DNA from: Burhinus oedicnemus
Taxonomy: Eukaryota > Chordata > Aves > Charadriiformes > Burhinidae
Assembly (NCBI GenBank): GCA_008921705.1
Contig: VFFE01007128.1
Location: 1,359,095 to 1,423,094 of the forward strand
DNA length: 64,000 nt
Reading direction: 5' to 3'
The translations under genes were made by a program, and so were the position numbers. The notes beneath the pieces are model-generated. The model was not told the DNA's origin. It saw nothing but the letters and a program-made list of their open reading frames with translations, and did not search any database. Of this stretch, positions 12,901-24,186 are shown one piece after another; position 1 is the stretch's first letter; each line of letters begins with the position of its first letter.

Positions 12901-15241
12901 GACCTCTGCATGTACTACTCAACATATATTGGGGCCATAAAGACTGAGTTATCTCATGAGATTCTGCAAGATTTGCAGAATGTAGTTTTAGTCTTTCTTT
13001 CTCTTTTCTTCATACTACCTATAGTAATGAAGTCATAAAAGCCTTACTTTAACTCTACTTCGTCCCAGCTTGCAAAACCAAGTGAAGGGAATGGGAGATC
13101 TCACGCTAGAGCACATTTCCTGCTGCCTTGCACCAATGCTGTCAGTCATCATCCTCACCACACTGCCCACTACCATTTGTCAGTATGAAGAGCTCTATTC
13201 TTTCTGTCCAAACCATATACTGTAGAAATTGAAGGAATTTTGTGTTGTCTCCTCTTCCTGCAATCAGGCAAGAAGCCAGTGCTGAGGGTGGAGGGGCAGG
13301 GCCAGCCTCCAAGGCAGAGTCCTCTCCAGTTCCTAAGTATCTCCACAAAACCTTTCTACCAACCGCCACCACTGAACAAGAGTAAACATCTGTTTGCAGT
13401 AGCGGGGGCGCCTTCACACCACAAGACCTTGTCATAAGAAATCACCCGAGGCACTGACACCTGAGAACAGCCTCTTGCGCCAACCTCCCCAGGCATGCAC
13501 CAGCCCTCACTGGAGGAAGCATGGGGCTGCCCATGGGACACCAGAACCTCTGTGACCTGTTGGCATGCAGATGTTTCTGAGACAGCCCCGACTCTGAGGA
13601 ACAAATGCTGCCTGCTGGAGTGTTCTGCAGAACTTCCTCTTTCTCATGGTGGGAAATATCCGAGACCATGGAGCCTCCACTCGGACAAACGCTAGGAGTA
13701 ACGTACTCAAACATAGCTGGTGAAAGCCAAGCCCAAGCGCTTCAATGGCAACTATTTTCCTGGAGCACTGGCAGTAGCTGTTGTACCAGCACAGCTGCAC
13801 TCTCAGAAATCAGTTATGTCAGATTTAGGTGCTAAACAAAGAACTTAAAAGCTTGAAGATGACTGGGGGAGTGAGAGGAGCCAAGAGAGATTTCGGAAGG
13901 CTTTTACGTGCTTGAAGTTAAAGATGGGAAAATGCTATTCATCAGGGACATGCAATTCTTGGAAAAATCCAGATTTAGTTATCTTACTTCTACCGAGTCT
14001 GCAGATGTTATTCTGACTACTTTTTTTTTTTTTTAGAAATAAGATCACATCTTCTGTAAGAATTTAAATTATTTATGTGCTTAATTTGTATTGTATATCT
14101 GTGTTATGCTGTAAAAAATGGATTACACATTCAAAACTCACCAGAGTGCCTGCAGAGTTTAATGAAGGCGCAACTGATATGTTGCTGCAAATGCCAGCTG
14201 GTTTCCACAATAAAAGATGAGCTGAGATAAAAAAAAAAAATAGTTTTCCTGAGTTCATGCCTATTTTGAAATTATTGTTAAAAGGAAGCTCCAAAACTGC
14301 TCTAGGAAAGTGGACAGATGAGTACCAAAGACATTTTGCTGTCCTTATGAATGTTTATTAATAAAGGACAACTTAAAAAAAGTTAAATATATTACAACCT
14401 AAACAATATTTTCACACAGAAAAATTGTTTCAAACTTACAGACAGGCACTGAGGTGAGGTAGGCTTGTATGCGGATGTCATGATGGTACAAAAGAGGGTG
14501 GGTGACCTACAGGTTAAGTAGGTCATTCATTGAATGGGATTTGAAAATTGAAATGGAGTTGAAGAAAGTATAGGAAAAAAAAAAGGGCAATAATGGGTAG
14601 AAATACCATAGGATAAGAGAGGGCAGCAATCCAGCTGGAGCAGACCATTGGTACACTATGTATCACTGACAGCAGCAGAGGCAGAGTACTAAACTCCTAA
14701 CCTGGGGTGTAACAGTCTGTATTTATCATGCAGAACACAAGTGGTATGAGTGAGGAGCGGGTCCATTAATAATTGCAATGAAGCTTAAAGAGCAGAGAAT
14801 CACTAAAAGTTTGCAAAAAAACAGCCTTCGAAACTGTGGGGTGCAAGGGTGGGCAGTGAGGTGTGCGCCCGCAGGCTGCACTCCCTCCTTCATCCTCCTC
14901 CCAGGGATGCTCTGGTACCGTCTGGTGGGTGAGTTGGTGCTGGGTGTCCCCAGCCGCAGCCCCAAGGTGCAAAGACACAGCTGCTGGCCCAGCCGACATG
15001 CTCACTCATTCCCCATCGGGGAGCGGAAGACTTCATGGAGCTGCTAACCCAGGAGAGAGAAGAAAAATGCGTGTTTGCATCCTGTCCCCCAGCCTTTTTC
15101 ATTTTGCTCTAGGTCACTTCAGCCACAAATGTCAAACTAATTAAGAGAAAACAAGACCTGATTTGAATCCCCAAGCTGAGACTGCAGCCTTGTCAAATTT
15201 ATTCTGTTGTCAGTAATTTGTTTTCTTTGGTTTTTTGTTGG
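9901..15241. other. non-coding stretch with some GC-richer parts
   Basis: The stretch is mostly AT-rich. The parts at 9900-10230, 13380-13800 and 14840-15060 are richer in GC and give overlapping open frames on both strands, the usual sign of fewer chance stops and not of coding. The largest, about 133 codons at 9816-10217 (+), has no recognisable domain and no consistent splice signals. A T14 run lies at 14021-14034. I see no RNA gene or transposon. Confidence 0.5.
14021..14034. repeat. T14 homopolymer
   Basis: Fourteen consecutive T followed by AGAAAT. No recognisable retroposon sequence is attached. Confidence 0.9.
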
Positions 15242-15256
15242 TTTTTTTTTTTTTTT
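15242..15256. repeat. T15 homopolymer
   Basis: Fifteen T directly upstream of CTTCTGTCAG, so the run also forms a strong-looking pyrimidine tract. That is why the 53 bp segment 15267-15319, which is open and bounded by CAG| and CAG|GTATTA, resembles a small exon. I treat it as a probable pseudo-exon created by the T run. Confidence 0.85.
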
Positions 15257-15319
15257 CTTCTGTCAGGTGTGAGCTGTCTGCAGGAGGGGAAACAAGCCCA
15301 CACTGAGGATATTTCTCAG

Positions 15320-18300
15320 GTATTATCTCTAATGGGCCAGCATTCAAGTCTGTCTGTTTACATTAAAAAGCACCTGATCTTGTTAAAATGGCTAGTATGT
15401 GCTGCAGATAAAATCCTAACTAACCCTCAACTCTTTGGATGTTTATCTAATGTGGTGTTGAATTTAGTGTGTAATGTCTGAGCTGTGCTGCCAATGATGG
15501 ATTCAGGTTTCAATCTCCGCAGGAGAGGAAGCTGAGTCTTCTTCTGTATGCAAATTGCTGACGATGTTAATGGCCATCAGGAAAGAACAAATAATCCTAC
15601 TAATAATGCCAGCACCAGTTTCTTGTCTGTACCACAATCCATTCTTAGCAAAGAGTTCTAACTGAATGTAATATCTTTGGGCTTTGGGTTTGGGTGGGTT
15701 TTTTTCACATTTATGTAGAAATAGTCATCTTGCAGGCTTTAATCCAATTAAAAGTTGGGGTTTTTTTTCTTTGCAGAGTCATCCAAAGCATAAGATGTTC
15801 TACCCAGGGATGCATGTGCATTATAAAACCTGCATATTTGCATGTCTTTGTTCTTAACTTCTTTTATTTAAAAAAAAAATGTTATTCCCTCTGAAGAGAA
15901 ATCTTAGGCAGCAGAAATATAATTTACACATATAGTTGAAGTCCAGAAATACTGGCCATGTGGTCAGACACACAGCTTGACAGATTCTCGTCTCACAACT
16001 TTCAACCTGCTCACTAGCTGTGAATGCTTAAATCCTTATCCGTCACAAATGTTCCTGAGCTTGTGTCACTGATCTGTTGTAACACAAAGGCTCACTGTCT
16101 CTCTTCATGGTCCATCAAATTTGAAGGTACCTTACTGATACTACTGGGAAAAAAAATCGTGCACCAATCCTCTCACTTACAGGAGGTCATTCTCTGGGAT
16201 GGGTTTGAAACCGCTGTGGAACTGGAGACTGTTGGCATCAGGATAATGCAGCTAAATGAGTAAACCCATCTGATCTCATTAAGTTGGTAATATTTACAAT
16301 AAATAATACTTTCTGACAGAAAAGAAAATGTCAAGGATTTGCTATATCTTACTATATTTTCTATGCAACGTTCACAGAAGATAGGCCATTTCACATAATT
16401 AGTAATGATTCCCTGAGAAGTGGATTTGAAAGGTTGAGCTTTGCGACAATAGACTGAGTTGCAGCGGTTTGATTTCTTTGTGTGCATTTCAGCAGTGCAT
16501 CAGCAGCTGGAGGATACACTGAATTCCTAGGTGACTCTTTTGGTACCAGCAGCAATGCGGAATTTATTCTCTGCCGTCATTCATTAAGCCATACGTATTT
16601 AAATAATAGAAAGTACCTGATGATGATTAGCAGTGTAAATTACCTAAAGTAATATAGTTAAAATAGTTTTGAGGTAGCTCTACAGTGTGTTAGTGTCACT
16701 GAGAGGAGCGTTAGGAAAATGGAGTAGAGTTAATGAAACATCACGTCACTGTCAAGAGCTGAAGCACAGCGAGCGAAGGACTTGTTAGGACAAATTGTGG
16801 TAGCGGTGAATGAGGACACAGCTGGAACAGCGCTGGAAAATAGGACCTAACACCAATTGCTATTTGTGCCATGAGGTAATGTCAGATGTCACTGTAGTTT
16901 CTCTTGATGGTCTCCATTACATCTTAGTAAAACACCCCCTGTGACCCCCAAAGCCCTATTTAGCGTCAGTGCTGGCCAGCAAACAGCGCTAAGCGTGCGG
17001 GGAGGAGCGGCTCACCTCTGCAGTGGGCTTCCCTCTCTCTGGCAGAGTTTTTTGCCAAGATTTCTGTGCCATATGGGCCCTGTGGAAACCCTGCAAGCTT
17101 TTTGACGTCATTTCTTTGATAGTATTTGCATTGGTTATTTTGTAAAATAAAGTCTATGAAATCATGTTTCTGGGTGCATGTGGCCAGTGAAATACTGAAT
17201 AATGACACAAAATTCTCTGTATGTAACAACCTCAGACTTCTTCAACCTGGCAGATAATGACTTTTTGTTCAAAGCAGACTTGGTCACTTGGCAGGTGGCA
17301 GGAAACTTCAGGCGAGACAGACCAGTGCGAGCTGATCACACCACCTCCCGGAGGGATAAAGAATGATCTCAGTGCTACCCCAGGATGCCCGGAATGCCCG
17401 AGGGGCTATCTGAGACTCAGAGGAAACAACAATGCAATCAGTTCTCTGAAGCCGTTCAGACCATAGTATCATAGCTGCCAGGAAAGGCTCCAAAAACTCC
17501 ACAAAGCCTCTGCCTGTTTAAGCAGCTAAAAATATTTCAGTAGCCTGTCCTCTTATTGTCATGGAAGAAAACTCTCCATCGACTAATTTTGGGTACACAC
17601 TTATAAAATGTGCACTACATCCTTTCAGGGAGCTGTCATGACCTTGCTTTTATCATGAACAAATGAGTTATACGAACCTGGTGTGATGCAGCATCAGTAA
17701 GGAGAAGGATGAGCTCTGCAGACTGGGGGAAGGGAAGGAGCCTTCATAGCTGGGCTTCAACCAGCCCAGTGTCATCCTTGCCTCCCAGCAACAGCCAAAA
17801 TCCTAAGGGGAGCATGCTGCGCTGGTGACAAGGGAGAGTCCGAGCTTAGAAGGCATTGCCCAGGAAATCCTTCCAAAGAAATTACCTGCGCAATATTTAA
17901 ACTGCTTTTAACACCAGGTCTGCTTGCATCAAGACAATATTGTTTATGTGTACCCACACCTTGCTACAAAAACAGAAAACTAGAATGCACTTGGGAAGAA
18001 TAAAGAGCTTCAAGTTGCTTGATTTGACCCAATTGTTTTAGTTATTCCCTCTGTTTTCACCATTGTCATCTATAAAATTATCAAATTCCCAGGATACTGT
18101 ACAGATAGTTCATTTAATCATTAAACTATCACAGAAGAACGTAACACTGGCTGTGCTATGCAGCCACGTTTCTCAGAGCAGAATGTCATTACTTTAAGAC
18201 ATAAAATTGCATAATTGTGTGCTTACTGGTCTAGTTACAGCATTAACAACCATTATATTTTATCTAAAAAAAAAAAAAAAAAACAACAGAGAGAGAAGTG

Positions 18301-19429
18301 TTCATAAATGACCCCATCAAATGGGATAATGAGCAGCAGGAGATGAAGTGAAGAGTTTCCTTTATGTACAGTAGTGAAGGAAAAGCGAGAATTCCCATGA
18401 CCAGCCGGATGCTATTGATGATGAATGCAGGTAATTCTGGGGCAGGTACCCAACAAACCAGGCACAGGGGTGAAAACGGTATTCCAAGATAATTAATGTA
18501 GTGTTTATTTCTGCCTTATTTCATACATACCTTTCCTGTTGCATTTCAGTCTTTTTCCTTTCAATTTTTATTTTCATTTTGTCTTTCTGCCCTTTTCCAT
18601 GCCTCGATGGACTGCTGAGAGTGTGAAAAGTTAATAAAGTTCCTTGACCACCTTAAGGAATTCGCATTATTTCAGTAAATTATGTACCTTTCTTCTGTAT
18701 AGGGTCTGGCGACTTCCAGGTTACTGTAAACGCCACTTCTTGCTTTACTCATGCAAAGCTTTACTATGCTTAGAACCAGGAATGCTTTAGTTGTACAAGA
18801 CCAAAGCCAGTCCTTGAGAAGCTGTTAGGAGAGAATAATATTAAACTACAAACCAAACAACATGTTGCCTTCCTATGTTTAATGAGAGCTTCATTTTTCT
18901 TACCTTGCCAAGTCTGGGATGCTTTCAAAATTAAATGTCATTCCTGAGGCCTAGAGACTTTCAGGTTGGGTTAGAGCCAGACCTAAGTGAATCAGAAATT
19001 AAAATATTTATTGAATTTTAGAACTGGAAGTAGAAATATATAAATGCTTCCAAAGAACATCAAAAGTCTATCCAAAGGGTGCATCACACTGTAGCAAGCA
19101 GAGGCAGATTGTGGCCAGAGCATATTTAAACAAAATGCAGAAAAAACTATAGAGGAAAAATCAAAGCTTTCCTTGAAAAAGTGCTTGTTTGATTAAATGC
19201 ACAGCATGGGTTTTGGGCTTGAATTCATTGTGATGTTCAGATCTGTGGGGTTTAAATCTTAATGCAGGCATTCCACTGCTGTGTGCTTACGGAGTCACCT
19301 ACACCTTTGAGAAGTATTTTCAGGGAGACTACAAAGCAGATTCAAATGGTTTTGTTACTTCACCTTCTCTGTTGGCAAGTGCAAGATATGCGACCAGCAT
19401 ATGCATGGTCTTCTCCACGCTTTGCCAAC
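15320..19429. other. non-coding AT-rich stretch
   Basis: About 4.1 kb without a recognisable gene. Open frames do not exceed about 104 codons (16173-16487, minus) and lack protein-like character. An A18 run lies at 18266-18283. No RNA gene or mobile element is recognised. Confidence 0.55.
18266..18283. repeat. A18 homopolymer
   Basis: Eighteen consecutive A, followed by CAACAGAGAGAGAAG. The upstream sequence does not resemble a known SINE or LINE tail, and no flanking duplication is seen. Confidence 0.9.
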
Positions 19430-19680
19430 GAGGGCTAGGTGGGAGCACACGTCAGAGACCAGCCTCCAGTTATGGTCGCTGCTGCGGCAGCACGCGCCAG
19501 GCAGGGTCAGTCCCCCGGCGGGTGCTGAGCGTGCACCTCCCTGAACCGGAGAGGTGCGAGTCCGCACGCTCCTCTGCTGTGGAGCGGAATAAATAGCAGC
19601 AGGAAAGAAAATATGGAGGAGGCCAGAAGCAGCTGCAAACACTCGTCTTTTCTCGTGTCTTTTCACGGCGTTGGGAACAA
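19430..19680. promoter_or_regulatory. short CpG-dense patch
   Basis: Within the AT-rich surroundings this stretch has high GC, with about a dozen CpG dinucleotides between 19440 and 19580 by eye. An A/T-rich element, AATAAATA, sits at its right edge (19588-19595). A 216-codon minus-strand frame (19355-20005) and an overlapping 186-codon frame (19470-20030, minus) cover the patch, but both are Cys/Ser/Arg-rich and look like products of low stop density. It may be a small unmethylated regulatory element. A promoter role is inference only. Confidence 0.25.
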
Positions 19681-21712
19681 AAGCCCAGCTCCATGAGAAG
19701 GCAGAGCTTGCCAATGAGATGCAAAAACGTTGATGTTTTCTGAAGGTAAAACCATTCCTGAAAGCAGCTGGAATCCTGCAGAGGATGCCACAGGCACTGG
19801 CACATGTGTGTGGTTCCTCTGCAGGGGCTGCTGCCAGGCAGGGGGCTGGCACCCCCCGAGCTCCCTCGTCTGGGCTCCAAGAGGCTTGCTGACTGTATAG
19901 ATACACCTGGAGGCTTTTGTCTCGTATTTGTCCCTGTACTGGTTGAAATGATTTTACAAGGTTTGGAAGCCTCTGCGTAACCTTTGTCCACAAAATGGGT
20001 GACAAACTTCCTCAAATCCAGCAAAACCATGTATTATTCCCTTTAACAATTAGTAGTAGTCAACTGGAGGCACTGTCCCTGCTTTCTGCTAAGCAGACTG
20101 CTTGATGCTCTCAGTACCACATAGCTCCTTGATGCCGCCCTACATGGCAATACAAAACCATGGGTTATGCTTGGAAGACATTAATCTAAAGGGAAAAGAG
20201 ACATTATTGATCACCACGGGAGTACAGTAGTTTTATCCCTCTGTTCTCACACCCTGTGTCTCTCGGGCTGTCCTGGCTCTGTGGCAACAGTTGAGGAAGA
20301 GCAGCCTACAGCAGCTGCAAAGCTTCAGCAGGCACAGGAGCTGCCAGTGCTCTTTCTCCTTTCTGTTTTACGGCAGGATGCATAGTTGTGCAGTGAGAAA
20401 GTGGGACGTTCATCCAGCCGCTTTTGCAGAAGAATGAAGACAGTTCTCAGACAAAAACTTTAACATCCAAATATTAGCAACGACCACATAACCACTTCTC
20501 AGGCATGTGTCTCGGAAATGTTGTTTTGATATTAATGTTTTAAAAGAAAAGCCGATGGTCTTTCTGTCACAGAAACAACGTTTCTCAAAATTGCACAGAG
20601 ATCAAGAAACGTGTACTCTAATACACAGGGAGACTCCCCGGTGCTTCTGGGCAGGGCTGGAGGATGCTCAGGCTCCGCCAAGTTATACATAACACAGTTG
20701 TTGCCATTAAATTCATCCGTGTCAAGGTTGCACCCCAAAACCCCAGATGAGATCAAGAGCCAGCGCACCAGATATAATGCAAACCAAAGGGTAATTCCTA
20801 CCCTGAAACGTTGCCAGATTAGGTAGCAGTGGAAGCAGGCAGCACAAGTCAAATTACCACTGTCCTTGACCAACAGGTGAGGAACTGAGACAGGGAGAAG
20901 GAGATGGCAAACTCTTCTTTCCTACGTGGCAAATCGAAGCAGAGTGATCTACTGAGGTTTACAGGGGAGAAACTGTGACAGAGCTCAAAATCATAACCCC
21001 ACTTCTGAAATCTCAGTCCTGAGACTGAATTAGCCAACCTCAAGGTCTGACTTACACAAGCAAGCATGAAGAGACAGGAACCACAGCTCATCGTTCAGTG
21101 CTGCCGCTGGTTTTGATATTCCACTTTCAAAAACTGAAATTGATATCAGAAACAAATTAGGTATTGAATAGAGAGAAAGAACGATGTGCCGTCCAATACC
21201 TTCTGGAACTTGAAGAACACTTTCTTTTTTCCTTTTTTTTTCCCCCCCTTTTTTAAATTACCCTGTCATTATTGCTCCCTGAAGACTTACTGCTAAATGT
21301 TCATTAATTTCCATGGTCAAGATGCGATCCTTAGGCCAGACTTGAATATCTCTCTTATTTGTCCAAGACCTTGAATAATGTTAGCCAAATTCCCTCTTTC
21401 TGATATAATTCAGCTGACTTAGAGGGAGTTACTCACACTTTATAGTGACATAAATGAGAGGAGATTCAGGTTCAATGCTTAATTTTCCATCCGCATCAGA
21501 AGTTAACTAACAAACAGCTTTATTCCCTGATCCTACTGAAAGAGCTGATGACGGTGGTACACAAAGGCGCTTTCACATGCAAGAGTTGTGTATGTTGTTG
21601 TTGTTAAACAAACATGCCCATGTTAACTTCAGCCTCATTAAAAATACAAGAAAAACATTCATCCTGGGATCCCAGACAGGCAATTGGTACAAAAGGATAT
21701 GTTCTAAGCACT

Positions 21713-21726
21713 AAAAAAAAAAAAAA
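21713..21726. repeat. A14 homopolymer
   Basis: Fourteen A in an A-rich context (21713-21765). No retroposon body is recognised. Confidence 0.9.
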
Positions 21727-22889
21727 CAACACAAAAAACACTCCAAAACAAACAGGAAAAAAAACCACTGTAAACCCAGGGTAGGTAAATACCTAAAATT
21801 ATAAACCTTAAAAAAGAAAATACATTTTCTATGTCCTGCCTACTATGTCTTGAATCATGGATAAAAGGATTTAACATTCTTTTTACTCTATCCACTTTTA
21901 ATAGGAAAATCCAGGTGCAGATGTGGGCTTGATTCCAGTGCCAAGCTGCCTGCTCTGTTTAATAAAGAGTTTAATGCAATTTAATCCAAAGAAGCAAAGA
22001 GCCCTAAGACACCAGCACTAGATATTCAGAATCCTAATTAATTTTCTGTTGGTCACAGTTGTCACAGAGATTCCCTTGCTCATGCTTCTGCTAATATGGT
22101 TTTAAAAAAATTAAATCCAATAAACTGTATTTGCACTTAGTTGCAACTCCTAGTGAAATGATTAATATTTATATAAGAAAATAGAATGTTACCAACCCAA
22201 ATTATTCAGTTATCTCCTCCTTCCCCTTGCTTCGCCCCTGCCCATGAGATTATTCTGTCATAAATGAAGGGATAAGCATAAATGCATGGAAACACCGCTG
22301 GCTGAGCCTGCCTCGTTGTACACTGGTGTTTAGGAGCGGGAAGCTGAAGCAGATGTTCTCACCTCTGCCAGCAAACCTGCAGGGAGACACAGCACAAGAA
22401 CCTTTCCACCACATGAGGAGAGACAATTTCAGGCTTGCGCAGATGAGCAGGTTATTTGAATTTCGTGGGTTAGTGACACCATTTTGCAGGAAGCAAGTGC
22501 ATGCCATGCTCTCCTTGACCTAGAAGAAGTCATTGACAGAAAAGCCATTAATTATTGCACATGTAGCAGCCACTGCCCTCCCGCCACGTGACAGCAGCCA
22601 CAGCCACGCACCCAGGCCCCCCACAGGCTCCAAACCTGAATGAGTCAGGAGGATTAGCAGCAGCAAAATGGCCTTAGTGAGGCATGCAGTGGCGGCACCA
22701 AGAAATTCAGCAACCCAACAGCCACGAGGAGGAAAAGCTAACTGGCTTGTTAACCGGTGCGGCTGACTGGAGGTTTGGTTTTGTATAGGAAAATGCTAAC
22801 CATAGGGAAACAGAATCTTTCCTGGGAGGCCATGGAAGAGGCTTTCCCAAAGTGATGGACGTGTCTGTAATTCCTGCAGGCCGCGTCTC

Positions 22890-23438
22890 TCACCCGTTTG
22901 CAAGTGGGCAGCAGCTGCCTGCAGTTACGACACTCAAACTGCTGTCCCCAGGGGTAGGTGTGGGGCTGGCAGTGTGCTCAGCTTGTGTGTCCAGTACCCA
23001 CACACGGTGATATGGATGTTTTAGGAAGTTGTTTGTTTCTAGGAACATAGACCATGTGGTGGTTGCATTTAGTTCTGGACTAGGGTGAAATTCTGATTGA
23101 GAAAAACACTGGCAGGGGCTCAAATAATGTATCACAAATTCAATATACTCAATACAAATGAACAAACACCAGAAGTTCTGACCTGCAGCCATAATATCAC
23201 TTTTGTAGTATGATGACACCATACCAAGTTGTTTTATTTCCTCCTGATTCATGAGCCAAATGCTATTTGCTGAAAGCCAGTTCAGTTTGTCTGAATTTAA
23301 TAAAATATCCTTCTGCAACAAAGCATAAGGATTTTCTTCTAAAAAAAAATAATAAACATTTGACAATTTAAACAAACTGAACCCTGCTGAAACCCTTTGA
23401 GACCCAAAGATATCGCTTTTTTTTTTTCTTCCCCCCAA
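22890..23438 (-). other. 182-codon open frame, doubtful
   Basis: An ATG-initiated minus-strand frame of 182 codons in fairly AT-rich DNA, where stops should be frequent. The N-terminal 100 residues are mixed (for example SANSIWLMNQEEIKQLG) and the C-terminal part is Ser/Thr/Pro-rich. No domain, signal peptide or transposon motif is recognised. The first coding bases come from a T/A-rich tract (23419-23440), so the start is not convincing. I think chance is the likelier explanation, but its length is mildly unexpected. Confidence 0.12.
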
Positions 23439-23732
23439 ATCACATATTTTAATAGATGACAGAAGTAGACCATGTTATACAAGGGATTGTTATTGAGTAG
23501 ATTGGGAAAAATACTAAATGTCCAGTGTCTGCCTGTTCACTGAAAACAGTTTCATTGTATTCATTGGTCTCAACTTTATCATTTTCATCTCCATTTATAA
23601 GCACCTGAAACAAAATGAGTTCCAATTAGGACACAAGCACTGATAAAGTACATCTGTTCCTGTTCAGTGGAAAGTGATTCCATGGTATTCGAAACCATGT
23701 GCAAAGCAAGATCAAGAGATTTTGTGTAAGGG

Positions 23733-24026
23733 ATGCCGTTGGAGCTGGAGAAAACAGCTGAGGCGGTGGTGGTCCTGCTGCCCATGACTGCAGCCGTTCT
23801 CTGCTGCAGCGGTTTGGCACTTCAGCTGATCCTCACTTGGAAATCTTCAGCTCTTGAATTTGCTCCATCCTCTGCTCTCTGCCTTCCCCAGAAGGCTGAA
23901 GAGAAAGTTACTGTAAAGATCAAGAGACCATCAATAGTGCTTCCTGTCCCAAGAAATTTGGCAATAAAATTAAGACTATTACAACCTGGTTTTAAAAGCA
24001 GCTTTTTAGAACCCTTTTCAATGTGA
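23733..24026 (+). other. 97-codon open frame with one hydrophobic segment, doubtful
   Basis: The frame starts MPLELEKTAEAVVVLLPMTA and has a hydrophobic stretch at about residues 11-36 that could span a membrane, followed by a Lys/Arg-containing tail. It ends ...FSM at 24026. An AATAAA hexamer lies inside the frame (near 23963), not after it. No homologue is recognised and there is no promoter evidence. It may be a chance open frame. Confidence 0.1.
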
Positions 24027-24170
24027 AGACAGAATCACTAACCAAGCACAAGGCAGTCGCTATACAAACTGGTTTCCACTACTGCAGCAAAGGAGACTAT
24101 CAAAAATTTCTCTTCGCCCTCCTCCCTCTCTTTATTTATGTACAATGAATTACACAGTCAAAAAATAACA

Positions 24171-24186
24171 ATAAATAAATAAATAA
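24171..24186. repeat. ATAA tetranucleotide repeat
   Basis: About four ATAA units in an A/T-rich stretch. A simple sequence repeat. Confidence 0.85.

Noticed and set aside
15267..15319. 53 bp open segment between CAG| and CAG|GTATTA
   Set aside because: The strong-looking pyrimidine tract is a T15 homopolymer, and the donor is mediocre. More likely a pseudo-exon.
18230..18300. A18 run as the tail of a processed retroposon
   Set aside because: No recognisable gene or SINE body precedes it and no flanking target duplication is visible.
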